DNA from: Mesorhizobium huakuii
Lineage (GTDB): Bacteria; Pseudomonadota; Alphaproteobacteria; Rhizobiales; Rhizobiaceae
Direction of reading: 5' to 3'
DNA: 64,000 bases
Assembly (NCBI RefSeq): GCF_014189455.1
Contig: NZ_CP050296.1
Coordinates: 3,778,001 to 3,842,000, forward strand
In this document: positions 28,426 to 36,042 of the stretch, one piece after another
How the letters are laid out: the number at the start of each line of letters is the position of its first letter
Numbering within the stretch: position 1 is the first letter of the stretch
Program-made: the position numbers and the translations under genes
The notes under the pieces: model-generated
The model's database searches: none
Seen by the model: the letters and a program-made list of their open reading frames with translations, nothing else
Told to the model about the DNA's origin: nothing

Positions 28426-29925
28426 CTATCGTCTCTGGAATTCGGGCGCCATCAGCAACAGCGCCAGGCCTTGCTGCTTGGACTCGGCGCGGGCCACCGC
28501 TTGCCGCGTCTCCGGCGAGGCGGATGGACCGATGACGGCGTCGAGCATGTCGTTGGGATTGCCGATATCCTTGACCTGGCGGGCCGCCTGCCAGGCGATG
28601 TCGAGGCGGATCTTCATGCCTTCGGCCGACGCCCAGCTGGCCGCCTGGTCGGAAAAGCCGTTCGGCCCCGGCGGCTGCCAGAGCGGCTCGCCGAGCGCAT
28701 TGAGCCAGTTGAGCGACTGGCCGGGATCGTTCGCCGGACCCGGGCCGGCCGCCCTGCGGATGGCGGCGATGTAGTCGAAGGGCGAGCGCATCTTGGCGAG
28801 GGGCGTCGACCAGGCCTCCGGCATGTCGATGATGGTCGCCGCCAATGCCCGGAGATTGCCGTCGCTCTTGGCGAAAACCTTGGCCAGGCGCGCCACCGCC
28901 GCGGGCGGCGGGTCGTCCGCGATGAAATGACGGGCGAGTTCGGTGGCGATGTGCTGCGCCGTCGCCGGATGGCTGGCGATGTCGTTGAGCGCCGCCTCGG
29001 CCTGGCCCAAACCGCCGGCCGGATAGGTCTTGCCGAGCAGCACCGCGTCGCCCGGCTCATGGGCATTGGCGTTGAAGACGGAACTGCCGGGTTCGCCCAG
29101 CCGTCCTTCGCGCCCGGCCATCGTCCAGCCGGTCAGGATGCGGGCGAAGCTGGTGACATCGGCCTGGCTATAGCCGCTGCCGACGCCGAGCGTGTGCAGT
29201 TCCATGATCTCGCGGGCGAGGTTCTCGTTGAGGCCGCGCTGGCGGTTCCTGCCGGCGCGGGAGTCCGGGCCGATCGACTGCTGGTTGTCGAGATAGAACA
29301 GCATCGCCGGATGCCGTTCGACCGCCATCAGCATGTCGGCGAAACGGCCGAGCACGAAGGGCCGGATGGCTTCCCGCTCGAAGGCACCGGCGCTCGCCCG
29401 CACGATGTTGTCCTTCGCCACGGAGACGCAGAAATGGTTCGACCAGAAATAGACCAGACGTTCGACAAAGCCGGCGTCGGCCCGAAAAGCCTTGTCGAAG
29501 CGCGCCTGGGCTTCGGCGCGGAACAGTGTGGCCTCGATTGGCGGCGCGGGTTTGGCCGGAGCTGCGGGCGCTGGTCCAGGTTGTGCAGGCGCAATTGGGG
29601 CCGATGTGGCCTGGGCCGTCATGGTCTGGGCGCTCGCCATTGCCGGCTGTGCCGCGGTGGCCATACGCTCGCGGTCGAGCTTGCGCTGGAAATTTGCCGC
29701 CATGCTGGCCTGGATGGCCGGTGTGCTGCCCAGCAGCCCGGCATAGGCCGGGTCGTCAAGCGGGATCATGGCGATATCGGGTTGCCGCAGTTCCGCCTTC
29801 AGATAACCGCGCGGATCGCGGGCGACCCTGTCGCGGTCGCCGGGCCTTGCGCCGAGCCCGAAGCGGTTGAAAGCGACGAGAGCCGGATCTGGGGCTGGCT
29901 GGGAATTGGACGCAAGGGTAGCCAA
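28426..29925 (-). CDS. DUF1800 domain-containing protein
   Basis: 499 residues with the DUF1800 landmarks FNRFGLGARPGD near the N-terminus, VYFWSNHFCVSV, the block NENLAREIMELHTLGVGSGY and FARILTGWT. A low-complexity Ala/Pro/Gln spacer (residues about 75-110) interrupts the N-terminal part. No clear signal peptide is seen. The start is taken as TTG 29925 because GGAGAGC precedes it and the family homology begins there; the open frame runs on upstream to 30357 through the antisense of the small secreted gene. Partner of the DUF1501 protein; function unknown. Confidence 0.85.
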   Translation of the reverse strand: MATLASNSQPAPDPALVAFNRFGLGARPGDRDRVARDPRGYLKAELRQPDIAMIPLDDPAYAGLLGSTPAIQASMAANFQRKLDRERMATAAQPAMASAQTMTAQATSAPIAPAQPGPAPAAPAKPAPPIEATLFRAEAQARFDKAFRADAGFVERLVYFWSNHFCVSVAKDNIVRASAGAFEREAIRPFVLGRFADMLMAVERHPAMLFYLDNQQSIGPDSRAGRNRQRGLNENLAREIMELHTLGVGSGYSQADVTSFARILTGWTMAGREGRLGEPGSSVFNANAHEPGDAVLLGKTYPAGGLGQAEAALNDIASHPATAQHIATELARHFIADDPPPAAVARLAKVFAKSDGNLRALAATIIDMPEAWSTPLAKMRSPFDYIAAIRRAAGPGPANDPGQSLNWLNALGEPLWQPPGPNGFSDQAASWASAEGMKIRLDIAWQAARQVKDIGNPNDMLDAVIGPSASPETRQAVARAESKQQGLALLLMAPEFQRR

Positions 29926-30035
29926 GTCAGCTCTCCGTCGCTTGGGCTTCCCGCGCGGCGCGTGAAGCCCGTTCGAGCCGTTTCGTGCCTGTTCAACTGG
30001 GGTCGTGGGGCCGGCGCGGCCGGCCCCCGTGGCCC

Positions 30036-30314
30036 TTACCAGTGATGCCAGCGATGCCAGTGGTGGTGCGGATGCCAGACGTAGAAGGCGGGGCCAGGCC
30101 CGTAGTAATAGCGGGGGTAGACCACCACACGGTTGGGGACGCAGCGGCCCCAGGGATTGGGATGCCAGCCAGGCCCGCAACCCCAGGCGACGTGCTCGAC
30201 CAGCGCCGGGGCGGCAAGCGGGGCCAGCGGCATCGCCGAGGATGCCGCAACCGTCGCGGCCGTTCCGGTCACCGCAAGAGCGGTGGTGATCGCGTATTTT
30301 GTCAGATAGTTCAT
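30036..30314 (-). CDS. Small secreted GCG_CRPN-type protein with His/Tyr-rich tail
   Basis: 92 residues: signal peptide (MNYLTKYAITTALAVTGTAA), an Ala/Pro linker, the motif WGCGPGWHPNPWGRCVPN near 44-61, then a Tyr-, Pro-, His- and Trp-rich tail. Paralogue of the protein at 26797. ATG 30314 has GGAG seven bases upstream; ATG 30320 is possible. A bipartite promoter matching that of the sigma operon lies 75 bases upstream at 30389-30424, so it is probably a target of the ECF factor encoded nearby. Function unknown. Confidence 0.85.
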   Translation of the reverse strand: MNYLTKYAITTALAVTGTAATVAASSAMPLAPLAAPALVEHVAWGCGPGWHPNPWGRCVPNRVVVYPRYYYGPGPAFYVWHPHHHWHRWHHW

Positions 30315-30388
30315 GACCATGCTCCGAAGTTGTCCGAGATTGGAAACCTGTCGGCACCAGATGGTCCGGCAGGTCCTGCCCTTCATTT

Positions 30389-30424
30389 CGTTAAACGGGC
30401 GCCGTCGGCATTTTCCGTCGGTCG
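30389..30424 (-). promoter_or_regulatory. Probable ECF sigma promoter in front of the GCG_CRPN gene
   Basis: On the minus strand CGACCGACGGA is followed after 16 bases by CGTTTAACG. Both elements recur with a 15-base spacer at 32521-32555, upstream of the sigma operon. The -10 element lies about 75 bases before the GCG_CRPN start codon. Confidence 0.65.
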
Positions 30425-30880
30425 TCACGGCGATTTTTTTGGCGCTGTCGACGGCTGCGTCCCGCTGCGTCTCGCGAGCCCCTCCGCCAGCACGCTGCGA
30501 TCCTCGGCGGAACCCGTCGCCGCGAACTCGACGATGCGCTGCTCCAGCCGCGTGCGTACGGTGACGTCGGCATTGCGGGCCCGCTCCAGAGCGGCCGACA
30601 AAGCTGTCGTGTCGAGGACAGGTTGCCGCAGCAAATCCGCCGCCTCGCGCCTGGCCTGCTGGCCGTCGAGGATGATGTCGCGGGATTCGCGCCTGACCTC
30701 GCGCAGCGCCTTGCGGAACAGCGTGCGCTGCTGGTCGGGAAGCCGGCCGCCGGCCGCCTCCAGCGAAGTGCCCTGGCCCTGCTTGCCGCTTTTTATCCAG
30801 ACGGCCCCGCCGGCCAGCGCGCCGGCCAGGAAGACATTCAGCACCACCGAGGCGATGAGGAGGTTACGGGCTGCGCTCAT
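30425..30880 (-). CDS. Periplasmic heavy-metal sensor / Spy-CpxP-like protein
   Basis: 151 residues: an N-terminal membrane anchor (NLLIASVVLNVFLAGALAGGAVW) then a helical, Arg-rich domain (ALREVRRESRDIILDGQQARREAADLL split by no motif) typical of the periplasmic heavy-metal-sensor family, which resembles Spy and CpxP. Members often associate with anti-sigma factors. Its ATG overlaps the anti-sigma stop by four bases. It likely tunes the ECF system by sensing periplasmic stress; the specific signal is unknown. Confidence 0.8.
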   Translation of the reverse strand: MSAARNLLIASVVLNVFLAGALAGGAVWIKSGKQGQGTSLEAAGGRLPDQQRTLFRKALREVRRESRDIILDGQQARREAADLLRQPVLDTTALSAALERARNADVTVRTRLEQRIVEFAATGSAEDRSVLAEGLARRSGTQPSTAPKKSP

Positions 30881-31323
30881 AGGTCTTCCTCGATCGTCTC
30901 GGGTCCGGCATCGCCGAACGCCGTCGCATTGGCATCGAGCACGTAGTGGTCTGGCGGAACCTCCGGTGTAACGACGGTCACCAGGGCCAATCCGGCGATG
31001 GCGCCGGCGAGCCCGATGCCGGCAAGCCCTAGCCCCAGCCACCAGAAGCGCTGACGCCGCTGCCGGACGATGTGCCGGTCGGCGACCCGCAGGATGCTGT
31101 CGTGCAGCGCCCTGCCGGGGTGCGGGACGCTGTAGCTGTCGAGCAGGGCGTCAAGCGTGCCGGCCTTTCGCGAAATGGCCTGGCCCGTCTCGCTTGAAGC
31201 AAAGGCGGTGGCTGCTTGGCGCTCCGCTTGCGGCCAGCGCCGCAAATCGCCGCCATAGGCTTCGGCGAGCGCCGCGAAACGCCTTACGTCCATTGCCGGA
31301 TCGTTCTCGATGTCTTCAGCCAT
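30877..31323 (-). CDS. Membrane-bound anti-sigma factor-like protein
   Basis: 148 residues. A cytoplasmic part (MDVRRFAALAEAYGGDLRRW onward) is followed by one membrane segment, FWWLGLGLAGIGLAGAIAGL, near residues 97-116, and a short periplasmic tail. No zinc-binding HxxxCxxC motif of the ZAS type is seen. Position between the ECF sigma gene and the Spy-like gene, with ATGA overlap to the latter, supports an anti-sigma role; direct homology is weak by eye. ATG 31323 follows GGGGAAG. Confidence 0.75.
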   Translation of the reverse strand: MAEDIENDPAMDVRRFAALAEAYGGDLRRWPQAERQAATAFASSETGQAISRKAGTLDALLDSYSVPHPGRALHDSILRVADRHIVRQRRQRFWWLGLGLAGIGLAGAIAGLALVTVVTPEVPPDHYVLDANATAFGDAGPETIEEDL

Positions 31324-31436
31324 CTGTCTTCCCCTTGCCCCTTGGTGCCGCGTGCCCACGCGGGTTGGAAACGAGGCAGCCCCGCCGGACGCCCTCGATG
31401 CTCGGTGACTGTGCGCCATTCATGGCCGCGCTCTTC

Positions 31437-31973
31437 TCAGTCATGGACGCCATCCCTGGCCAGGATCATGTGCAAAGCCCGGCGGCCGCGCGAAAGCAGG
31501 CTCTCCAGCGCATCGACGCTGATCTCGAGTGTCGCGGCCGCCTCTATGTTGGACATCTCCTGATAATAGACCAGGATGATCGCCTCGCGCTGGCGTGGCG
31601 CGATTGCCTGCAAGGCCTGCTCGATCCTCCGCGGCTCTTCGCGAGCATCGGGAAGCGGCGCAGGGTCGACCATATCCGGCAAATCGTCGGTCACCAACTC
31701 GCGGCGCCTGCGCAGCCGGTCGTAGCAAAGGTTGAGCGTCACCCGGTGGATCCAGCTGTCGAAGCGTGCGTTGCCGCGACGCCAGCTCGAGGCATGGCGC
31801 CAGATGCGCACGAAGGTTTCCTGCGCGACGTCCTCGGCCTCCGCCGCGTCGCCCAGCATGCGCACGGCAAGCGAAAGGATGCGCGGCAATTTGCGCGCGA
31901 CGAGCGTCTGCACCGCCGCGGGATCGCCAGCGCCGACCCGACGAACCAGCTCCTCGTCCGGATCGGCGCTCAT
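31437..31973 (-). CDS. ECF-type RNA polymerase sigma factor
   Basis: 178 residues with sigma region 2 (RMLGDAAEAEDVAQETFVRI near 42-61, then WRHASSW) and region 4 (APRQREAIILVYYQEMSNIE near 122-141, then the helix-turn-helix AATLEISVDALESLLSRGRR). Group: extracytoplasmic-function sigma factors paired with a small membrane anti-sigma protein. ATG 31973 preferred; a GTG at 31985 would add four residues. It is preceded 45 bases upstream by the EF-hand gene, whose promoter carries the bipartite element that I take to be this factor's own target (autoregulation, inference). Confidence 0.92.
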   Translation of the reverse strand: MSADPDEELVRRVGAGDPAAVQTLVARKLPRILSLAVRMLGDAAEAEDVAQETFVRIWRHASSWRRGNARFDSWIHRVTLNLCYDRLRRRRELVTDDLPDMVDPAPLPDAREEPRRIEQALQAIAPRQREAIILVYYQEMSNIEAAATLEISVDALESLLSRGRRALHMILARDGVHD

Positions 31974-32018
31974 CGGTTGGCGCACTCCCGATATCCATCA
32001 CGCGTCATGGCCTCTTGG

Positions 32019-32462
32019 TCATTGCTCCGGCTTGGGAGCGGATTTGTGGCCTGGCATCTCGTCGGCCGTAAGAATGCCGTCGCCATTCTTGTCCAGTCTG
32101 GCAAAGCGTTTGGCGAAGAACGCATCGAGTTCGGCGCGATCGATGAAGCCGTCATGGTTAGAATCGATGCGCGCGAAGGATTTGGCGGCGTCGCCCTTGA
32201 CGTTGCGCTTGGCCTGAAAGGCCTCCCACTCCAGGAGGCTGATCTTGCCGTCACCATCCGTGTCGGCGGCCATGATCGCCTTCTCCCGCCGCTTCTGGAA
32301 CTTGGCCAGCGTGAGTTCCGACCTGGCTTTTGGCGTCGCGGGGGCGGCGGCCGGCGGCGTGGCGCCAGGAGACGTGGCAGCAGTGGGCTGCGTCGCCGTC
32401 TGGGCGAGAGCCGCAACGGTCAGCAGGCTCAAGGCAGCGGCAAGGATCGAACGGCGTATCAT
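32019..32462 (-). CDS. Exported EF-hand calcium-binding protein
   Basis: 147 residues: signal peptide (MIRRSILAAALSLLTVAALA), an Ala/Pro/Thr linker, then three EF-hand loops, DTDGDGKISLLEW near 82-94, DSNHDGFIDRAEL near 108-120 and DKNGDGILTADEM near 129-141, all with acidic residues at positions 1, 3, 5 and 12. First gene of the ECF sigma operon, with the ECF-type promoter 59 bases upstream. It may link calcium or envelope stress to the sigma system (inference). Confidence 0.9.
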   Translation of the reverse strand: MIRRSILAAALSLLTVAALAQTATQPTAATSPGATPPAAAPATPKARSELTLAKFQKRREKAIMAADTDGDGKISLLEWEAFQAKRNVKGDAAKSFARIDSNHDGFIDRAELDAFFAKRFARLDKNGDGILTADEMPGHKSAPKPEQ

Positions 32463-32520
32463 GCTTCGGCGTCTCCGGTTGGCGTGTCGGCCACGGCCCA
32501 TGCCGTGGTCACGCTTCAAC

Positions 32521-32555
32521 CGTTAAACGCCGCGACGACGGAAATCCGTCGGTCG
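32521..32555 (-). promoter_or_regulatory. Probable ECF sigma promoter in front of the EF-hand/sigma operon
   Basis: Minus strand CGACCGACGGA, 15 bases, CGTTTAACG. Identical elements lie at 30389-30424. The -10 box is 59 bases upstream of the EF-hand start codon. Autoregulation through this promoter is usual for ECF systems. Confidence 0.65.
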
Positions 32556-32681
32556 CCTGTGCCGATACTTTCAATGGTCGGCGATGCCGACCCGGATATT
32601 GGTATCGAGAACGACACAACCTCATCCGGCGTCATCCGAATTCACGCCGGTCGGCCACCGCCCTTGGCAAAAGGGCAGGGG

Positions 32682-32870
32682 CTACGCCGATGGGTCGGCG
32701 GCCACCAGTTGGTCCGGTTTGAAGCCCGCATGCTGCGGGATCCACACATCGCCTTCGCGGTTGAACCAGTGGCAGAGATACATGCCGGAAGCGGCACCGT
32801 CGCTGACCGTCATCTTCGGCCCTCCCGACTTCAGCTTGACGACGTCTCCGGTCTTGAAAGTGTTGGGCAT
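32682..32870 (-). CDS. DUF2158 (YodC-like) small protein
   Basis: 62 residues beginning MPNTFKTGDVVKLKSGGPKM, the conserved N-terminal beta-barrel signature of DUF2158; CHWFNREG near 33-40 is also typical. GGGAGG precedes ATG 32870. Function unknown. The 150 bases upstream of it toward the EF-hand promoter hold nothing else that I recognise. Confidence 0.85.
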   Translation of the reverse strand: MPNTFKTGDVVKLKSGGPKMTVSDGAASGMYLCHWFNREGDVWIPQHAGFKPDQLVAADPSA

Positions 32871-33002
32871 TTTCGACCTCCCATGCTGAGGCTCACGACT
32901 TTCCCACCAAAGCTGAGTCTCGACAATGGCGGATATGGATCGCCACGGCGCGATCCACAGCACCCCGCTCCTAGGCCCTTCGTCATTGTCGTCGTATTGC
33001 TC

Positions 33003-33440
33003 TCAGCTGAGTTCCTGGGCGAGGCCGATGAGAAGGCCTCCGGGCCCGCGGATGTAGCAGAGCCGATAGACGTTTTTATACTGGACGACTTCGCCTGCGA
33101 GCCGCGCGCCGCGCTTGCGGAGCCTTTCAAGCGCATCGTCGATGTCGTCCACGGCGAACATGACGCGGAGGTAGCCCAGAGCGTTGACCGGGGCGTTGCG
33201 GTGATCAGCGACCACAGGCGGCGTGAGGAAGCGGGACAGTTCGAGCCGGCTGTGGCCGTCCGGCGTGCGCATCATGGCAATCTCGACGCGCTGATCGCCC
33301 AGCCCGGTGACACGTCCGGCCCATTCTCCCTCGATTGTGGCCCTTCCTTCGAACTCAAGGCCGAGCTCGCGAAAGAAATCAATCGTCTCTTCGAGGTCAT
33401 CGACGACGATTCCGACATTGTCCATCCGTTTGAGCGCCAT
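33003..33440 (-). CDS. VOC (glyoxalase/dioxygenase-fold) family protein
   Basis: 145 residues with two beta-alpha-beta-beta-beta modules; MDNVGIVVDDLEETIDFFRE near the N-terminus and MFAVDDIDDALERLRKRGAR near 96-115 are the two module starts. The family holds glyoxalases, ring-cleaving dioxygenases and resistance proteins; nothing here fixes the substrate. GGAG lies about ten bases before ATG 33440. Single gene with no evident operon partner. Confidence 0.85.
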   Translation of the reverse strand: MALKRMDNVGIVVDDLEETIDFFRELGLEFEGRATIEGEWAGRVTGLGDQRVEIAMMRTPDGHSRLELSRFLTPPVVADHRNAPVNALGYLRVMFAVDDIDDALERLRKRGARLAGEVVQYKNVYRLCYIRGPGGLLIGLAQELS

Positions 33441-33556
33441 GTGTCCAATCTCCAAGGCGCCCGTCCAGGCCGCGTACGTTCTGCACTCGCTTTGACCTTC
33501 GCCGAGGCCATGGCGGCGTAATTCCTTGGCCTCGACCCACCGTGATCCTTCGTTCG

Positions 33557-34249
33557 TTATAGAGCCTCTTTGGCGAAGCGCGGACGCCGTCGCATCCTGA
33601 GCGTGCTCAAAATGACAGAGTTGATAGCGGAGCCGATACCAAACCTTCCGCTATCGACTTTCTGAGCCACGATTTGGTGCCCGACATGGAGAACTTTAAT
33701 TTCCTTGCGTCTGGAAGCCACGAAAACATTGATGGCTTCTTCCGGCCTCGTTTCGATCGGTTGTTGCCGTTCCCAAGCGTAATCGTCCCAGATAATGGTC
33801 CCGCCATTCTTGAGTAGAGGCCACGCCAGAAGGGAATCGACGTGAACCGCGTCCCGGTCGTGCGCACCATCGATATAGATCAGGTCGTAAGATCTTTTTT
33901 GGTCCTGCAGGTCGATCAATGCCTTGCTGGAAATCGACTTCAGCTTTGTGACGCGTCCGCCATACGAGGCCGTGTTGGCATCGAAGCGCCGTTCTACTTG
34001 GGCAAATCCGCCGGCCAAAGTTACGTATTCGTTCTGCCCTCCAGCGAACGGATCGATGCACGTAATCCGCGACAGATGGCAGTACTCAAGAAAAAAGATC
34101 GCGGAACGTCCTTCCCAAGATCCGATTTCCAAGATGTTGAGAGGTCGATCCCGCATACTTGCAAGGCAAGCGCTCCAGACACGGAAATTATTAGACGTCC
34201 AATCGGAGGAAAATTCTTTCCCCTCGTACCACTTAGCAAAATCGACCAC
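33557..34249 (-). CDS. Class I SAM-dependent methyltransferase
   Basis: 230 residues. The SAM-binding motif I is ILEIGSWEGRSAIFF near 38-52, followed by ITCIDPFAG and DLIYIDGAHDRDAVHVD, the layout of Methyltransf_24-like enzymes often found in sugar or polysaccharide modification. I chose GTG 34249 because GAGGAG lies six bases upstream; GTG 34306 would add 19 residues. The gene and its upstream region are visibly richer in A and T than the surroundings and lie just past the 3' end of tRNA-Thr, which suggests acquisition by transfer. Target unknown. Confidence 0.85.
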   Translation of the reverse strand: MVDFAKWYEGKEFSSDWTSNNFRVWSACLASMRDRPLNILEIGSWEGRSAIFFLEYCHLSRITCIDPFAGGQNEYVTLAGGFAQVERRFDANTASYGGRVTKLKSISSKALIDLQDQKRSYDLIYIDGAHDRDAVHVDSLLAWPLLKNGGTIIWDDYAWERQQPIETRPEEAINVFVASRRKEIKVLHVGHQIVAQKVDSGRFGIGSAINSVILSTLRMRRRPRFAKEAL

Positions 34250-34431
34250 TGCTAACTCCTCTATTCCGGGATTGTCTAGCGCCACTCTCCGCTTCAATGC
34301 AACCACGCAAGTGGGACCTACAATTGATCGTCATGCTATCGGGCTGCACGAACGTACGCTTCCCAGCTTTATCAGCAGATCGGCGCGCTAAACCCCGATG
34401 CGAGGCGATCTCACACCAAGAACAAAAGGGC

Positions 34432-34479
34432 AAAAAGCGCCGCCAGGAAGTGCTGCCAGAGTGCTACGACGGCGTTTTT
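34432..34479 (-). terminator. Possible terminator downstream of tRNA-Thr
   Basis: A run of five T on each strand flanks short complementary arms (CGCCG/CGGCG) with a long 27-base loop, 40 bases past the tRNA 3' end. The stem is weak; low confidence. Confidence 0.3.
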
Positions 34480-34519
34480 CGCTCTACGCCTCGGGAACCC
34501 GCAAACCCTTGGGAAATAT

Positions 34520-34595
34520 TGGTGCCGCTTAGGTGACTCGAACACCTGACCCCATCATTACGAATGATGTGCTCTACCAACTGAGCTAAAGCGGC
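34520..34595 (-). tRNA. tRNA-Thr (anticodon CGT)
   Basis: Reading the minus strand from 34595: acceptor GCCGCTT pairs with AAGCGGC, D-arm GCTC/GAGC, anticodon arm CATCA-TTCGTAA-TGATG with anticodon CGT at 34562-34560, T-arm with GTTCGAGTC, and an encoded CCA end at 34522-34520. Length 76 with CCA. It reads the ACG codon. Confidence 0.96.
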
Positions 34596-34884
34596 CCGGG
34601 AGGCCAAGGCCTCCAAGATGGGCTGGGTGATAGACTCAACCGGCGGCGAATTCAAGATGCGAGTTGCCAAATCATGCACAAGCGCCGCCGCGATCGAAAC
34701 CAGGGGTTCGCGCCGCCCGGCGTGCGAGAATCGGCGGCATGTTGCGATTTTATTTGCCGGAATACCGCCAAGATGGACTTTGGACGGCCCGTCGAGGCAG
34801 AATGCGGCTGCCCGCCCGTTGATTGATTGGTCGCCTACCGCTAACCATCAGGGAAGATTGGGGCAATTTGCAGAGGGATCTCGC

Positions 34885-36030
34885 TTGGACGCGATCGAGA
34901 AAGCGATCCGGAACGCCTTGGAAAAGGGCAATGCCGAGGACCGCGCGTTCCGCGAGAGGGTCTATCGGTCGGCCTTTGCCGCGCTCGACCGTGCGCTCCA
35001 GGCCAATCCCAGCGTGACCGTGGAAGTCGCCATCAAGCGCCGCAAGGCGATCCAGGCGACGATCACCGAAATCGAATCCGAATTCCTGCCGGCGGTGCCG
35101 GATGTGGGCCTGGAGGTCGACGCACCGGCGGCCGAGCCCGCGGCCACTGCGGCGCCCGCGATCGAGATCGGCGACAAGACGCCATCGCCCGCCATCACCG
35201 TCGACGGGCCCGCAGAGCCCGTGTCCGATGCGCCGCGCTCGCGCGTGCTGCCGGTCGTTCCCGACATCATGCCGGACGCGACGCTTCCCGGCGTGCCGGC
35301 CATCGATATGTCCGCTCCCGCCGCGCCCGGTGCCGCCACGGAAGTGGCGCCCGATCGCGATGAGCGGCGCATTCGTGGACGCCGCCTGCCGCTGACCGCC
35401 ATTTTCTTCACCGTCACCCTGCTTGCGGCGGTCGGCATCGGCGTGTTCTTTGCCATACAGACCGGTGTGTTCAAGACGGCGGCGCAGCTCGACACGGCGC
35501 CGCCGGAGGCGCCACCAACCGTCGAAGGCGACGATTTCACCCCGGCCGACGGTGCCAACGCGCCGGCAAAGCCTGGTGCCGCGGACCAGTCGCGCAACTG
35601 GATCAATGTGTTCTCGCCGGCAGACCCGACGCATGTCGCCGCTCCGTCGGACGCCAAGGCCTCGGTGATGAAGGACGACACCGGTCCGTTCCTGCGCATC
35701 CAGTCCGGCCCTTCCGGTTCGGCGATCGCCTTCGACGTCGGGCAGGGCGTGCTGGAGAAGCTCGCCGGCAAGCACGCCGTGTTCGATATCATCGCCCGCG
35801 CCGAGGACGGCAAGGACACGCAGATCTCCGTCGACTGCAATTTCGGCGAGCTCGGCGATTGCGGCCGCAAGCGCTACGCGGTCGGCCAGCAGCGCAACGA
35901 ATATCTGTTCGACGTGCAGTTCCCCGCCAAGCATCCGGGCTCGGCCGGAACCATCGCCGTCAATTCCGATTTCGACAAGCAGGGCAAGGCGGTCAACATC
36001 TACGAGATCCGCGTCTCGATCGAGCCGTAA
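34885..36030 (+). CDS. Conserved membrane-anchored protein of unknown function
   Basis: 381 residues. An N-terminal helical part (DAIEKAIRNALEKGNAEDRA) is followed by an Ala/Pro-rich cytoplasmic stretch, one membrane segment AIFFTVTLLAAVGIGVFFAI near 172-191, another Pro-rich linker, and a C-terminal beta-rich domain of about 150 residues with two cysteines (CNFGELGDC). The start is taken as TTG 34885 with AGAGGGA upstream; the frame is open back to 34618 over the tRNA leader but that part has no gene-like content. I do not recognise the family beyond a rhizobial conserved hypothetical. Convergent with the DNA ligase gene, 12 bases apart. Confidence 0.75.
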   Translation: MDAIEKAIRNALEKGNAEDRAFRERVYRSAFAALDRALQANPSVTVEVAIKRRKAIQATITEIESEFLPAVPDVGLEVDAPAAEPAATAAPAIEIGDKTPSPAITVDGPAEPVSDAPRSRVLPVVPDIMPDATLPGVPAIDMSAPAAPGAATEVAPDRDERRIRGRRLPLTAIFFTVTLLAAVGIGVFFAIQTGVFKTAAQLDTAPPEAPPTVEGDDFTPADGANAPAKPGAADQSRNWINVFSPADPTHVAAPSDAKASVMKDDTGPFLRIQSGPSGSAIAFDVGQGVLEKLAGKHAVFDIIARAEDGKDTQISVDCNFGELGDCGRKRYAVGQQRNEYLFDVQFPAKHPGSAGTIAVNSDFDKQGKAVNIYEIRVSIEP

Positions 36031-36042
36031 TATCGGCGGCAT

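Noticed and set aside
33440..34600. A full genomic island at tRNA-Thr
   Set aside because: No integrase and no second copy of the tRNA 3' end could be found; only an unusual base composition supports it.
34618..34884. N-terminal extension of the membrane-anchored hypothetical protein
   Set aside because: The stretch follows the tRNA leader, has no ribosome site and no protein-like pattern; TTG 34885 with AGAGGGA fits better.
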